From Mariniblastus fucicola (GTDB lineage: Bacteria; Planctomycetota; Planctomycetia; Pirellulales; Pirellulaceae), in NCBI RefSeq assembly GCF_008087665.1, contig NZ_CP042912.1, forward strand, positions 2,418,001 to 2,482,000: a stretch of DNA of 64,000 nt, given 5' to 3'. The notes beneath the pieces were generated by a model that saw nothing but the letters and a program-made list of their open reading frames with translations, was not told where the DNA came from and ran no database searches. The position numbers were made by a program, and so were the translations under genes. Of this stretch, positions 52,372 to 62,222 are shown one piece after another. Each line of letters opens with the position of its first letter. Position 1 is the first letter of the stretch.

Positions 52372-52402
52372 TAAGTCAGATTTTATCGAATTCTATTTCG
52401 CA

Positions 52403-52831
52403 TTAGCGACGATCCCAGTGAGTGGTCGTGTGGGGAACGACGTGCGAGTGATTTCCATGTCGGATTCGATCGAAGTGAGTCGTCGTGTGCGGAACGAATC
52501 GTGGCACTCGGTGGAAATGTGTCGTCGTATGAGGAACCGCATCGAGATGGTTCCCGTGTGGAACGTAATCAATGTGAGTTGAGGTGTGCGGTACGTACTG
52601 TGGACGCCAAGGGTTGAGGGGCCGCAGTGTCGTGTGTGGCACACGGTCAATGTGCGTTGTGGTGTGTGGAACTGCGTGCAGATGGTTTCCGTGTCGAACC
52701 AAATCCGTATGCGTTGTCGTATGCGGAACGTTGTGGTAATGCGTCTCTGGATAGAAGCCCTGTGCGTTTGCAAATTGAGTCATTCCAAAAACTGCGACGG
52801 CGGCGATTACGATGGTGCTCGTTTTCAACAT
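52403..52831 (-). CDS. Secreted His-rich repeat protein
   Basis: A 142-residue protein with a signal peptide ('IVIAAVAVFGMTQFANA') and a mature part built from a repeated unit, 'VPHTTTHIDRVPHTT', 'HGNHLHAVPHTTTH', 'HGNHSHVVPHTTTH'. About one residue in five is His, which suggests binding of Ni, Zn or Cu in the envelope. A closely similar gene lies at 63171, where an IS has removed its 5' end. The two bracket the third pump operon. Confidence 0.78.
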   Translation of the reverse strand: MLKTSTIVIAAVAVFGMTQFANAQGFYPETHYHNVPHTTTHTDLVRHGNHLHAVPHTTTHIDRVPHTTLRPLNPWRPQYVPHTSTHIDYVPHGNHLDAVPHTTTHFHRVPRFVPHTTTHFDRIRHGNHSHVVPHTTTHWDRR

Positions 52832-53207
52832 GTCATTCTCCCTAAAGGATGTTTGATTCTTTTAACGAGCTGCCGGGGGCGGTTCGTTGATTGCTCGCTC
52901 GTGAGCAACTGAAAGAAACCACTCGCATACGATGTGCCAGAGGTGGTGAAATGGGGGAAAGTTCAAAAAAACACGGCAAAACAGCTAACTCGCGGGATTC
53001 CTGAAGCATTTGAGTATGCTGTCGAATTGATCGCTATTGTGACCAAAATGACGACACTCGAACCGAATTTCATCCGAGTAAAAAACCGAATAACCGGAAC
53101 AGCCCGACCGATTCCAGTCGTGATTATCACGGAACACGTCACGGTCGATACCTGACTCAGTACCGTCGCAATGTGCTTAATTGGGACTATTGTCAGGATG
53201 TTCAGTG
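52832..53207. other. Intergenic region without a convincing gene
   Basis: 376 bases between the divergent His-rich gene (minus) and the TolC-type gene (plus). Short open frames on both strands (for example 52934-53155) overlap each other and lack good ribosome-binding sites. It probably holds two promoters. Confidence 0.5.
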
Positions 53208-54641
53208 ATGAAATTGAATTGGATCGCGGCGCTGGGGCTACTCGTAGCGTTGAGTGGTTGCAAAACGGTACACCAGCCATTTTTTACATCTGACCAAACA
53301 GCAGCCGCGTCGCTTGCGTTAAAGGTCGATGAAAAAAAAGAGCGAACGAAGCCAATGAATCGGCAGGCTATTCAACAAGTTGCATTCCAGCAAGACGTTT
53401 CATCGAGCAACGACTCGACTCGAGACTCAACTTACGACGCCGAACCAGTCGTGACTCCTGATGCACAGCCATTCGTTGGTGTGACTTCGTTGGCTCAGTT
53501 GGAACAAGTTGCTTTGGCAAACAATCCGGCGGTCTTTGAAATCCAAGCCGACATCGAATCACTGCGAGGCAAACTAACCCAAGCAGGATTGCCGCCCAAT
53601 CCAACCGCTGGGATCGTTGGCAGCGACATCAACGAGGATGGCGAAAGCTTCGGTCGCTACGGCGTTTATTTTGGCCGCGAGGTAGTTCGTGGAAACAAAC
53701 TGGGCTATTCGAGGGCGGCTGTATGTGCGGAAATAAAAACGGCTGAACAGCGATTGGCAGTCATTCAGCAGCGATTGCTGACCGACGTTCGACAGCGATA
53801 TTACGACCTGTTGGTAGCACAGGAAACGGTCACTATAGCTGACCAGTTGTTCAAGATCTCTCAAAACGCAGTTGATGTATCGCAGCGCCTGTTGGATGCC
53901 AAAGAAGCCGCTCAAACCTCCGTTCTTCAGGCGGAAATCGAAATGCAAAATGCCTCAGTCGTTAAACGGCAGGCTGAAAATCAACGACTTGCAGCTCGTC
54001 GAAAGTTGGCGGGATTGCTTGGCGAAAGTGAACTCTCGTTGGGACATGTTGACGGCAACGTTCGGGAACTCTTGGTCATCGCCGATTTCGAACAGTCATT
54101 CGACCAAGTCGTCAACAAAAGTCCAGAAATCGCTGCTTTGTTTGCCGACGTTGAGCAGAAACGACGTCAGTTGCAACGTGAAATCGTTGAGCCAATTCCA
54201 AACGTGACTTGGCAAGCGTCCTTGCAGCACGATTTTCTGACCGATGACCTGATTCCTGGTTTTCAGATCGGCATGCCTATTCCGATATGGAATCGGAATC
54301 AAGGTTCTATTCATCAGACGCGTTATCAAATCGTGGCAGCGGAGCGACGAGCGGACAAAAAAGTGCTCGATCTACGACAGCGATTGGCTTCTGCGTATGA
54401 AAGTTATCTTGACGCCAAGTTACAAGTCGATGCGTTCGATTCGGAAATTATACCGAAGGCGAAAGAAACGCTCGATCTGGTCAACAAAGGGTATCGCGAA
54501 GGTGAGATTGGCTTTCTCCAGCTGTTGACCGCACAGCGAACGTATTCGCAGATCAACTTGACGTACCTTCAACAGCTCAAGCAGCTTTGGCGACAACACG
54601 TCGAAATCGAAGGGCTGCTGCTTTCCGGAAGTTTGGAGTAA
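53208..54641 (+). CDS. TolC-family outer-membrane efflux lipoprotein
   Basis: A 477-residue TolC-family protein from ATG 53208. The signal is 'MKLNWIAALGLLVALSGC', with a lipobox. Two OEP halves follow ('LEQVALANNPAVFEIQADIE', then 'IGMPIPIWNRNQGSIHQTRY'). It starts the third pump set of the window: channel, two secreted proteins, adaptor, RND pump. It resembles the channel at 35199 more than the one at 36912 in its 'IPIWNRNQG' loop. Confidence 0.88.
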   Translation: MKLNWIAALGLLVALSGCKTVHQPFFTSDQTAAASLALKVDEKKERTKPMNRQAIQQVAFQQDVSSSNDSTRDSTYDAEPVVTPDAQPFVGVTSLAQLEQVALANNPAVFEIQADIESLRGKLTQAGLPPNPTAGIVGSDINEDGESFGRYGVYFGREVVRGNKLGYSRAAVCAEIKTAEQRLAVIQQRLLTDVRQRYYDLLVAQETVTIADQLFKISQNAVDVSQRLLDAKEAAQTSVLQAEIEMQNASVVKRQAENQRLAARRKLAGLLGESELSLGHVDGNVRELLVIADFEQSFDQVVNKSPEIAALFADVEQKRRQLQREIVEPIPNVTWQASLQHDFLTDDLIPGFQIGMPIPIWNRNQGSIHQTRYQIVAAERRADKKVLDLRQRLASAYESYLDAKLQVDAFDSEIIPKAKETLDLVNKGYREGEIGFLQLLTAQRTYSQINLTYLQQLKQLWRQHVEIEGLLLSGSLE

Positions 54642-54804
54642 ACGGAACCTCTGTACCATTCCGAATCTCGCCATGTAGACAGTTCTAAGACTGAATGCCG
54701 GTTGTCATTTGCACGACATTCTTGCCAGCTGAATTATGGCTGAACAAATTCGGGAAACCTGCCGTACGTTCAGAACGTCACGTCTCTTGCACGGAAAGCG
54801 AATC

Positions 54805-55614
54805 ATGAAAAAGTTAAACAACGCGTTTGCAATTATCGCAATCGTTGGTGCATTCCAATTAGCTGACGCGAAAGCGCAGCAATACGAGTACGGATATTCA
54901 TCGTCTTGTTCCGAACGAGGCGGTTGCCATTACGGAGCCAACGATTCAATCGAACTAATCCCGTACGGCAACACCAACTACCGACAGAACCGAATGCCCT
55001 ATGATGCGGGCATTCAAAACGGTTCGTCGGTCGCCAGTGGAGAATTTGCAAACGGTTGCCCGGCATGCGGATACGGTAGAACCAATGCTCGCAATTCGTA
55101 TCGAGCGCACCAGTACTCGAACTATCCCAATGAAACGGGAGCTTGTGCTGGCGGACGTTGTCCGTATGAGCAAGGACGATATCAAGAACAGGATCTCAGG
55201 GCTGAGTACGCGAACTATCAATCAAGATTTCGCGAACAAAGGCCTCAATCGGGTTTTGGCCCGTCAAGAAATGAGTATTACGGAGCTCCACGTTCCGGAA
55301 TTCCAGCTCGCGAAGATTTGGCACCGGCAGACACCCGGCCTCGGTTGAATGCGCCTTCGTACTCTCCTGACTCGAACTTTGGCGGTTCACGTTATGAATC
55401 GAATAATTTGCAAGCGATGCCGCCGACATCAACAAAAATCACGCCGCCGCCCGCTTTGCCTCCACAGCCGTCGAGTCGCAATCAGCAAAATCCAGGTCCC
55501 CGATTTGATTCCGACGCGTCAATCAATCGCCTTCCTCCGTTTCTTCCCCCGACGAATCCAGGCCAAAAATCCGGATCGGCAACAGGCAACTGCCAATGTG
55601 GCCACGACCATTAA
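54805..55614 (+). CDS. Secreted Tyr/Arg/Pro-rich protein with Cys motifs
   Basis: A 269-residue protein from ATG 54805. The signal peptide is 'FAIIAIVGAFQLADAKA'. The mature part is low-complexity, rich in Tyr, Arg, Asn and Pro, with separated Cys pairs ('ERGGCHYGAND', 'GCPACGYGRTN', 'GACAGGRCPYEQ') and a C-terminal 'GNCQCGHDH'. The Cys and His ends suggest metal contact. No family is recognised. It lies 160 bases after the TolC-type gene on the same strand. Confidence 0.65.
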   Translation: MKKLNNAFAIIAIVGAFQLADAKAQQYEYGYSSSCSERGGCHYGANDSIELIPYGNTNYRQNRMPYDAGIQNGSSVASGEFANGCPACGYGRTNARNSYRAHQYSNYPNETGACAGGRCPYEQGRYQEQDLRAEYANYQSRFREQRPQSGFGPSRNEYYGAPRSGIPAREDLAPADTRPRLNAPSYSPDSNFGGSRYESNNLQAMPPTSTKITPPPALPPQPSSRNQQNPGPRFDSDASINRLPPFLPPTNPGQKSGSATGNCQCGHDH

Positions 55615-55768
55615 TTTGGGTGCGAATTGACGTTTCAGCTCAAGATTGCCCCAAGGCAGACGGGTAGATGGCCGAAAAATAAGCTAAGCTAGACAAGCTA
55701 TCTCGTATTGACCATTTGCCCGAAGTTACAGATTATAGGCCAACTTCACTAGTTAACTCGAAGCAACA

Positions 55769-56248
55769 ATGAAATCGTTTCTGGTACATCTCGCAAGCAT
55801 AGCCGTCATGGCTCACATGATCTTCGGGTGCAGTTGGCACCACGGATTGAGTGCTGCGTCTGGATGTGACCACACGGGATTAGTGTCGAGTTGCTGCTTC
55901 ACCAGTGAGTCTGATTCGCACGATGATCATGAGCACGAACATGGTGACCATGTAGCGGGTGACCAAAGTCAGGGTGAATGGCCTCTCCCGGAGTCCACTT
56001 TCGATCACAACGGGCAGGATTCAGAGCACAATCATTTTTGCTGTTCTGACGACGGCTGTAATGTGATCAAGGTTGTGAAATACCAGTTCACTTCATTTGA
56101 TTTCCTAACGCAATACCTGGGTGGTGCTGAGGATTCGGCGATTCTTAAGGCAGCTTCATCTGCCTTCGCAATTGATCCGTTTCCGGATTTTTGCTCTTTC
56201 GCGCCGCAAATGCGCGCACACTTGCTCTTGGGCGTTCAACTCATCTAG
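55769..56248 (+). CDS. Secreted Cys/His-rich protein before the third pump
   Basis: A 159-residue protein with a signal peptide ('VHLASIAVMAHMIFGCSWHH'). The mature part has Cys/His clusters ('SGCDHTGLVSSCCFTSES', 'HDDHEHEHGDHVAGD', 'EHNHFCCSDDGC') and a hydrophobic C-terminus 'RAHLLLGVQLI'. The layout matches the proteins at 28585 and 38709, which also precede adaptor genes. A periplasmic metal-binding role is inferred from composition and position. Confidence 0.72.
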   Translation: MKSFLVHLASIAVMAHMIFGCSWHHGLSAASGCDHTGLVSSCCFTSESDSHDDHEHEHGDHVAGDQSQGEWPLPESTFDHNGQDSEHNHFCCSDDGCNVIKVVKYQFTSFDFLTQYLGGAEDSAILKAASSAFAIDPFPDFCSFAPQMRAHLLLGVQLI

Positions 56249-56473
56249 CAGTTGACGTTGCGTAGAGTTCGGCGATCGAATCGCGTTCGCCACTACGCCT
56301 TCTTTTTTCAACCGCAGCACAATCGACCTGTTGCTTGCGCGTTGTCTCGATATCACACCTCAGTTTTGCACCGGAAAGTCCGTTGCACTTTCACAAAATC
56401 AAGGATTGGACGATGGGTCGTTGCGCAGCGATTCGTTTGCGCCGCTGATCCGTCCGATAGCCCGGAGAATTTG

Positions 56474-57847
56474 ATGAGTACGAAGTTTAGTTGGTTGAAA
56501 AAGCTTGTTTGGCCAATCCTGTTGGTGGCAGTGTGCGTTGCTGCGTTTTTCACGCAGGACCGATGGATGCCACATGCTCAACAATTCATCGCATATCTCA
56601 AGAATGAGAACGCGGATGATGAAGAACATCCGGAAGAGGAAGCACCAAGTGAGACTCCCGACACGCTAACGCTCAGCCCAACAGCTTGGAAAAACATCGG
56701 ACTGATGACCGGAACGGTCAATCCAACCGACTTCACCAAAGTTGTTTCAGTTCCGGCATTAGTAACTGAACGGCACGGTCGATCACGGAACGAAATTACG
56801 GCTCCGATGACCGGTGTGGTTACTCAAATCTATCCATTGGAACGTCAAGCAGTCGAACCCGGAATTGCCTTGTTCGACATGCGACTCACCCACGAAGACG
56901 TCGTTTCCGCTCAGGCGACGTTCCTTACAAATTTGCAGAGTTTGGACGTTGTAAACAAAGAATTGACTCGGCTGAAGAACGTCGGCGAAGGTGTCATTCC
57001 AGGGAAGCGAATCATCCAACAGGAATATGAACGTGATAAAGTCATGTCTGCTTTGTCAACGACTCGGCAAAGCTTGTTGCTTCATGGAATGAGCGAGCAA
57101 CAGATTGCCGAAATGGAAGCAACAAGAAAGGTGCTTCGCGAAGTCACCGTGGTTGCACCTCCCTATGCAAAGAACCACGAACACGAAGGGATCGAGCATC
57201 AATATCAAGTGCAATCGATCAATGTAAATCGCGGCGAGAGCGTAACGGCGGGGCAACTGCTGGGCGTGTTGGCAGACCATTGCCTGTTGTACGTAGAAGG
57301 CAAAGCGTTTGAAGATGATTCCGAGCGATTGGTCCACGCCGCAGAAAACGGCTCGACGATTCAGGTCGTTCCCACTTCAAGCGACGGCGAGAGCGATGAA
57401 ATTCTGAATTTGAAGGTTCAAAGCGTCGCCAACGAAATTGACCTGCAATCTCGCGCTTTGAAATTCTATTTGTTGCTGCCGAACCGGTTGACCAGCAAGA
57501 GTGGAGCGGGCACTTACAGCAAGAACTTTATCTCATGGAAGTACCGGCCGGGACAACGGATGGAAGCAAGAATCCCGACCACCCAAGTGATGGAGAACAA
57601 GATCGTACTTCCACCCAATGCCGTTGTCATCGAAGGTCCGAACGCGTTTGTGTTTGAGCAAAACGGCGACAACTTTGATCGCATCGACGTCCAAGTGCTT
57701 TACCGGGACAAAGACACAGTAGTTCTTGAGAACGATGGTCAGTTGGTCGGCAGTATTATCGCGTTGAATGGTGCTTACCAAATGCACTTGGCACTTAAAA
57801 ACCAGTCTGGCGGCGCGATCGACCCTCATGCAGGACACAACCATTGA
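56474..57847 (+). CDS. Heavy-metal efflux adaptor (membrane fusion protein)
   Basis: A 457-residue adaptor from ATG 56474 (GGAG eight bases upstream; the frame is open further upstream but without signal features). Membrane anchor 'LVWPILLVAVCVAAFFT', an acidic linker, then the adaptor core 'NEITAPMTGVVTQIYPLERQ', a hairpin ('VVNKELTRLKNVGEGVIPGK') and beta domains. The C-terminus 'DPHAGHNH' repeats the His motif seen in the next lipoproteins. It partners the RND pump encoded at 57985, with a structured repeat between them. Confidence 0.88.
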   Translation: MSTKFSWLKKLVWPILLVAVCVAAFFTQDRWMPHAQQFIAYLKNENADDEEHPEEEAPSETPDTLTLSPTAWKNIGLMTGTVNPTDFTKVVSVPALVTERHGRSRNEITAPMTGVVTQIYPLERQAVEPGIALFDMRLTHEDVVSAQATFLTNLQSLDVVNKELTRLKNVGEGVIPGKRIIQQEYERDKVMSALSTTRQSLLLHGMSEQQIAEMEATRKVLREVTVVAPPYAKNHEHEGIEHQYQVQSINVNRGESVTAGQLLGVLADHCLLYVEGKAFEDDSERLVHAAENGSTIQVVPTSSDGESDEILNLKVQSVANEIDLQSRALKFYLLLPNRLTSKSGAGTYSKNFISWKYRPGQRMEARIPTTQVMENKIVLPPNAVVIEGPNAFVFEQNGDNFDRIDVQVLYRDKDTVVLENDGQLVGSIIALNGAYQMHLALKNQSGGAIDPHAGHNH

Positions 57848-57872
57848 TGGACGTTGAATCATGACAAGACAG

Positions 57873-57931
57873 CTCCTGCCGGACTGCTTCAGAACCTGCG
57901 TAGGTTCCGACGGTACACAGCTCGGCAGGAG
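57873..57931 (+). repeat. 59-bp structured dispersed repeat (copy 2)
   Basis: Nearly identical to 39264-39322. The closing stem CTCCTGCCG / CGGCAGGAG is conserved, and the inner hairpin is perfect here (GAACCTGCGTAGGTTC). It lies 54 bases before the RND start codon. Confidence 0.75.
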
Positions 57932-57984
57932 TCTTGTTCATGGAAAACGAAAACAACGTGCACGACACAATATTGAGTAGATAA

Positions 57985-60900
57985 ATGCTTTCAACATTTC
58001 TAAACGGCGTGATTCGATTCGCCCTGCACAACCGGATGCTGGTTGCCGCAATGTCGGTGTTTCTGTTGCTGTACGGCGGCTGGCAAATGATGCAACTGCC
58101 GATCGACGTGTTTCCGAATCTGAATCGTCCTCGCGTCGTCATTATGACCGAAGCTCTGGGCCTTGCGCCGGAAGAAGTCGAAACACTCGTATCGTTTCCG
58201 ATCGAAACGGCGCTAAATGGTGCTTCCGGCGTGCAGGATGTCCGTTCAACTTCTGGAGTTGGCCTGTCGGTTATCTATATCGAGTTCGATTGGGGAACCG
58301 ACATTTACAACGATCGGCAGATTGTCGCCGAACGGTTGGCAGTCGTCGCCGAGCAATTGCCGGAGGGTGTAAAACCACAGCTCGCGCCGATTTCTTCGAT
58401 CATGGGTCAGATCATCATGACGGGAATGCTGAGCGAAACGAACGAGAAGACGTTTTTGTTCGAGATCCCGAGTATTGCAGACGAGTCGATTGCAATGCTG
58501 AACTCTGAACGTGCCCCACCTGCCATCCTTGACCAATTCAAACAGCGCGACAATCAGCTTTCACTCGATCTCGACATTCGCATGGAGATTCGCAATGAAA
58601 AGTGGATGATCGGAGATCGAGAAGCGGATAGCTGGTATGCCATCGTCGCTTCTCCCAGCAAACCAAATTATCTGGAAGTCCATCGACGAACGTCACCGCT
58701 TGAGATGCGAACCATGGCGGATTGGGTTGTCCGCCAGCAAATGCTAACCGTTCCTGGCGTTTCGCAGGTGTTCGTCATGGGTGGCGACCGAATGCAATAT
58801 CAAGTTCTGATCGACCCGGACAAGCTTCTGAAATTTGGCGTGACCATTCACCATGTCGAAGAAGCGCTCGCGATGAGCAACGCCAATGCCACAGGTGGAT
58901 ACCTGGACGAACAAGGCCCTAATGAGTTTTTGGTCAGAGCCCTTGGCCGCATTGAGTCGATTGACGAACTAGAAAAAATTGTCATCACCTACCGCGACGG
59001 GAAGTCCGTGACGCTTGGACAAGTGGCCCGAATTGTCGAGGGCGCACAGATCAAACGCGGTGATAGTGCGTTGTACCTCCGCGACAAAGACGAGGAAGAC
59101 TCTTCAGGTTCAGAACAATCCGCTCAAAGCTTCATCGGTGGCCCGGGAATCATACTGACAGTCAGCAAGCAGCCCGGAGCGGACACGCGTGAGGTAACAG
59201 CTGGAATTGAAGAGCTTGTGAAAAGCCTGAAAGGTCGTCTCGCAGACGACATCATCATGGACACAAGCATCTATAAGCAGAAAGAATTTATTGACCACGC
59301 GATCGACAATGTGATTGAAGCCCTTCGTGATGGAGGCATCTTGGTCGTTATCATCTTGTTCCTGTTTCTCTTGAACTTCAGAACAACGTTTATCACACTA
59401 ACGGCAATCCCTCTCTCGATCGTGATGACGGCGCTCGTGTTCTGGGCCTTTGGTTTGTCCATCAACACGATGACCCTTGGCGGTCTGGCTGTCGCGATTG
59501 GAGAACTTGTTGATGACGCGATTGTCGATGTCGAAAACATCTTTCGGCGACTCAAAGAGAATCGAAAAGCAGGAAACCCCAAACCTGCGTTGTTAGTTGT
59601 GTTTCAGGCAAGCGTGGAAATCCGAAACTCGATCGTGTTTGGAACCATGATTGTGATTTTGGTTTTCATTCCGCTGTTTGCGTTGAGCGGAATGGAAGGA
59701 CGACTGTTCGCTCCGTTGGGCGTGGCCTACATCGTTTCGATTCTTTCCAGCCTGTTTGTGTCGCTAACGCTTACGCCGGTTCTGTCGTACTGGTTGCTGA
59801 ACAAGAAATTGAAGCCAGGTGAAGTCGAACACGAAGAGAAGGACTCATTTGTACTAAGGTTTATGAAATGGATCGCTGACGCCGCGATACGAATGAGCCT
59901 GAAGCTCTCGTTTCCGATTCTGATTGCCGCCACTTTCTTCGTAGCCGTTGCCGGATTCGCGCTGTATCACATCGAACGTGACTTCCTGCCACCGTTCAAC
60001 GAAGGTGCTGTGCAAATCAACGTGTTGATGCCAGCCGGTACTTCGCTGGCCAAGTCCAGTGAGATCGCACAGATCGCTGGTGCTCGCATTCGCGAAGTTC
60101 CTGAGATTCGCACTCTTGCTCGCCGAACGGGACGAGCCGAACTCGACGAACACGCCGAAGGTGTAAACGTAACAGAGTTCTTTGCTTCTATGGACGAGTC
60201 CGAGCGTTCGCGTGAAGAGATGCTTGATGATGTTCGAGGCCGATTAGAGGATGTGCCCGGCATTGTCGTCAGCGTTGAACAGCCGTTGGCTCACTTGATC
60301 TCGCACATGATATCGGGAGTGAAAGCCCAAGTCGGCATCAAGCTTTTCGGTGACGATCTGGATACGCTTCGTCGCAATGCGAGCCTGATCGAATCCACGA
60401 TCAAAACGGTTGATGGTGTTACTGATGCGCAGGTCGAACAACAAACCGAAATTCCTCAACTTCAAGTCAAAGTCAACGGCGATCAACTGGAACAGTACGG
60501 TCTGCGACGAAAAGAGGTCACCGAGTTTATCGAAACGGCGATGAATGGCGTGGTTGTATCCGAAATCCTGCAAGGCCAACGAAAGTTTGACTTGCTGGTT
60601 CGATTGGAAGAGCGATACCGCGAAGACCTTGCGACTTTGGGGCGTCTTCAACTGACTCTGCCTGATGGCGGCGTCGTAAAACTCGAAGACGTCGCAACGA
60701 TTCGAGAAGGCTCAGGCCCCAACCAAATCAAACGCGAAAAAGTACGTCGTCGAATTGTCATTCAATGCAATGTCAGTGGCCGCGGCTTGGTAGATGTTGT
60801 TGAGGACATCAAACGCAAGGTGGCACCCATCGAAGCCGACTTGCCGCCGGGCTACATCCTTGAATATGGCGGACAATTCGAAAGCCAGCAAAGTGCATCG

Positions 60901-61512
60901 CGTGTGATCGCCATTCTGTTTGCCGTTTCCCTAGTGGGCATGTTGTTTGTTCTTTACACGATGTTCAAGAGCTTCAACCTTGCTTTGCAGGTCATGGTCG
61001 CTTTGCCGATGGCGTTCATCGGAAGTGTCGCGGCTCTAAAACTCACAGACCAAACGCTGACGATTGCGGCCATGGTTGGGTTCATTTCCCTCTGCGGCAT
61101 CGCAACACGAAACGGCATCCTGCTGATCAACCACTATTTGCACTTGGTCAAGTACGAGGGTGAGACGTGGTCGGCGGACATGATTGCTCGCGCAGGCAAG
61201 GAACGCCTTGCTCCCGTTTTGATGACATGTTTGACGACGGGCATCGGGCTCGTACCGCTGGCAATGGCCGCTGGCGAAACTGGAAAGGAAATTCTTTACC
61301 CAGTCGCGACCGTCATTATTGGCGGTTTGATTACCAGCACGACGTTGGAGTTCCTTGTCCGCCCAGCGTTGTTTTGGCAGTTCGGCATGCGATCTGCAAA
61401 AGCAGTGGTTAGCAATGAAGCAGCTAAAGTCGAATTGATCGAGGAATCAGAAGAGCATCGTGGCTCACATTTATCGCATGCTTCGGAATCCGAAGTTGTT
61501 GCAACAAACTAA
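57985..61512 (+). CDS. Heavy-metal RND efflux permease with an inserted porter segment
   Basis: A 1,175-residue RND pump. The N-terminal 'QLPIDVFPNLNRPRVVIMTE' and TM4 'LAVAIGELVDDAIVDVEN' (about residue 500) place it among heavy-metal RND proteins, in neither the DFG Czc nor the classic CusA group. About 90 residues are inserted in the first porter domain ('FLFEIPSIADESIAML', 'EIRNEKWMIGDREADSWYAI'), which explains the shift of TM4. A second acidic insert lies near residue 370 ('RDKDEEDSSGSEQSAQ'). The likely substrate is a transition metal; Cu or Co/Ni cannot be told apart. Confidence 0.9.
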   Translation: MLSTFLNGVIRFALHNRMLVAAMSVFLLLYGGWQMMQLPIDVFPNLNRPRVVIMTEALGLAPEEVETLVSFPIETALNGASGVQDVRSTSGVGLSVIYIEFDWGTDIYNDRQIVAERLAVVAEQLPEGVKPQLAPISSIMGQIIMTGMLSETNEKTFLFEIPSIADESIAMLNSERAPPAILDQFKQRDNQLSLDLDIRMEIRNEKWMIGDREADSWYAIVASPSKPNYLEVHRRTSPLEMRTMADWVVRQQMLTVPGVSQVFVMGGDRMQYQVLIDPDKLLKFGVTIHHVEEALAMSNANATGGYLDEQGPNEFLVRALGRIESIDELEKIVITYRDGKSVTLGQVARIVEGAQIKRGDSALYLRDKDEEDSSGSEQSAQSFIGGPGIILTVSKQPGADTREVTAGIEELVKSLKGRLADDIIMDTSIYKQKEFIDHAIDNVIEALRDGGILVVIILFLFLLNFRTTFITLTAIPLSIVMTALVFWAFGLSINTMTLGGLAVAIGELVDDAIVDVENIFRRLKENRKAGNPKPALLVVFQASVEIRNSIVFGTMIVILVFIPLFALSGMEGRLFAPLGVAYIVSILSSLFVSLTLTPVLSYWLLNKKLKPGEVEHEEKDSFVLRFMKWIADAAIRMSLKLSFPILIAATFFVAVAGFALYHIERDFLPPFNEGAVQINVLMPAGTSLAKSSEIAQIAGARIREVPEIRTLARRTGRAELDEHAEGVNVTEFFASMDESERSREEMLDDVRGRLEDVPGIVVSVEQPLAHLISHMISGVKAQVGIKLFGDDLDTLRRNASLIESTIKTVDGVTDAQVEQQTEIPQLQVKVNGDQLEQYGLRRKEVTEFIETAMNGVVVSEILQGQRKFDLLVRLEERYREDLATLGRLQLTLPDGGVVKLEDVATIREGSGPNQIKREKVRRRIVIQCNVSGRGLVDVVEDIKRKVAPIEADLPPGYILEYGGQFESQQSASRVIAILFAVSLVGMLFVLYTMFKSFNLALQVMVALPMAFIGSVAALKLTDQTLTIAAMVGFISLCGIATRNGILLINHYLHLVKYEGETWSADMIARAGKERLAPVLMTCLTTGIGLVPLAMAAGETGKEILYPVATVIIGGLITSTTLEFLVRPALFWQFGMRSAKAVVSNEAAKVELIEESEEHRGSHLSHASESEVVATN

Positions 61513-61537
61513 CATTCGTTTTTTTAAAGGTACCGTC

Positions 61538-62101
61538 ATGAAAAAGTTTTCACTTCTACTAGGACTCGTCGCTGTTTCAATGTTTGTCATTGGCTGCGGT
61601 GAACCACAGACAGCGGGCTCAGGCTCAAACGATACTCAAGAGGAAGATCCTCACGCCGGTCACAACCATGATGGCGGAGGGCATGACGGCCACGATCACG
61701 CAGCACACGATCATTCGCCGAAGCATGGCGGTCACTTGATCGAGATCGGTCGCAATCACGAGTACCACGCGGAACTTGTCGACGATCACAAAACAGAATC
61801 AATCACGGTTTACATGATGGATAGCCACATGGAACCGCTCTCGCTCAATACGGCTTCAATCAACCTTGTTCTCACCGCTGGTGACAAGACGGAAACTTTC
61901 GAATTACTGGCAAGCCAGCCCGGCGGTTCAGCCGAGTTTTCCTCGAGTGATGCCAAGATGATGGAAATGATTGAGGGTGAAGAAGTCAAAGGCAAACTGC
62001 GCATGACCATTAATGGAAAGCCGTTCTCTGGCACGTTCGATCATCATGGACATGGCCACGAAGGAGAAGGAGAAGATAGCCACGCCGGACACAATCATTA
62101 G
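61538..62101 (+). CDS. His-rich lipoprotein downstream of the RND pump
   Basis: A 187-residue lipoprotein from ATG 61538. The signal is 'MKKFSLLLGLVAVSMFVIGC'. A His-rich segment follows ('DPHAGHNHDGGGHDGHDHAA'), then a folded domain beginning 'SPKHGGHLIEIGRNHEYHAE', and a second His tail ('FDHHGHGHEGEGEDSHAGHN'). The central domain is known to me from planctomycete metal-efflux operons but has no proven function. It lies 25 bases after the RND stop and probably acts as a periplasmic metal buffer. Confidence 0.8.
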   Translation: MKKFSLLLGLVAVSMFVIGCGEPQTAGSGSNDTQEEDPHAGHNHDGGGHDGHDHAAHDHSPKHGGHLIEIGRNHEYHAELVDDHKTESITVYMMDSHMEPLSLNTASINLVLTAGDKTETFELLASQPGGSAEFSSSDAKMMEMIEGEEVKGKLRMTINGKPFSGTFDHHGHGHEGEGEDSHAGHNH

Positions 62102-62222
62102 AAATGAAAATGCAACCTGTTCGCAGGTTGAACTCGAGCGAAATGGAATTCGTACCTGGCGACCTCTGGGCCGCAAGATTAAAAGCCTCAGAACAATTTT
62201 TAACTTTGATAAAGGACTGAAC

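Noticed and set aside
52934-53155. Possible 73-residue protein before the TolC gene
   Set aside because: Poor start site, an overlapping open frame on the other strand and no recognisable features. Treated as intergenic.
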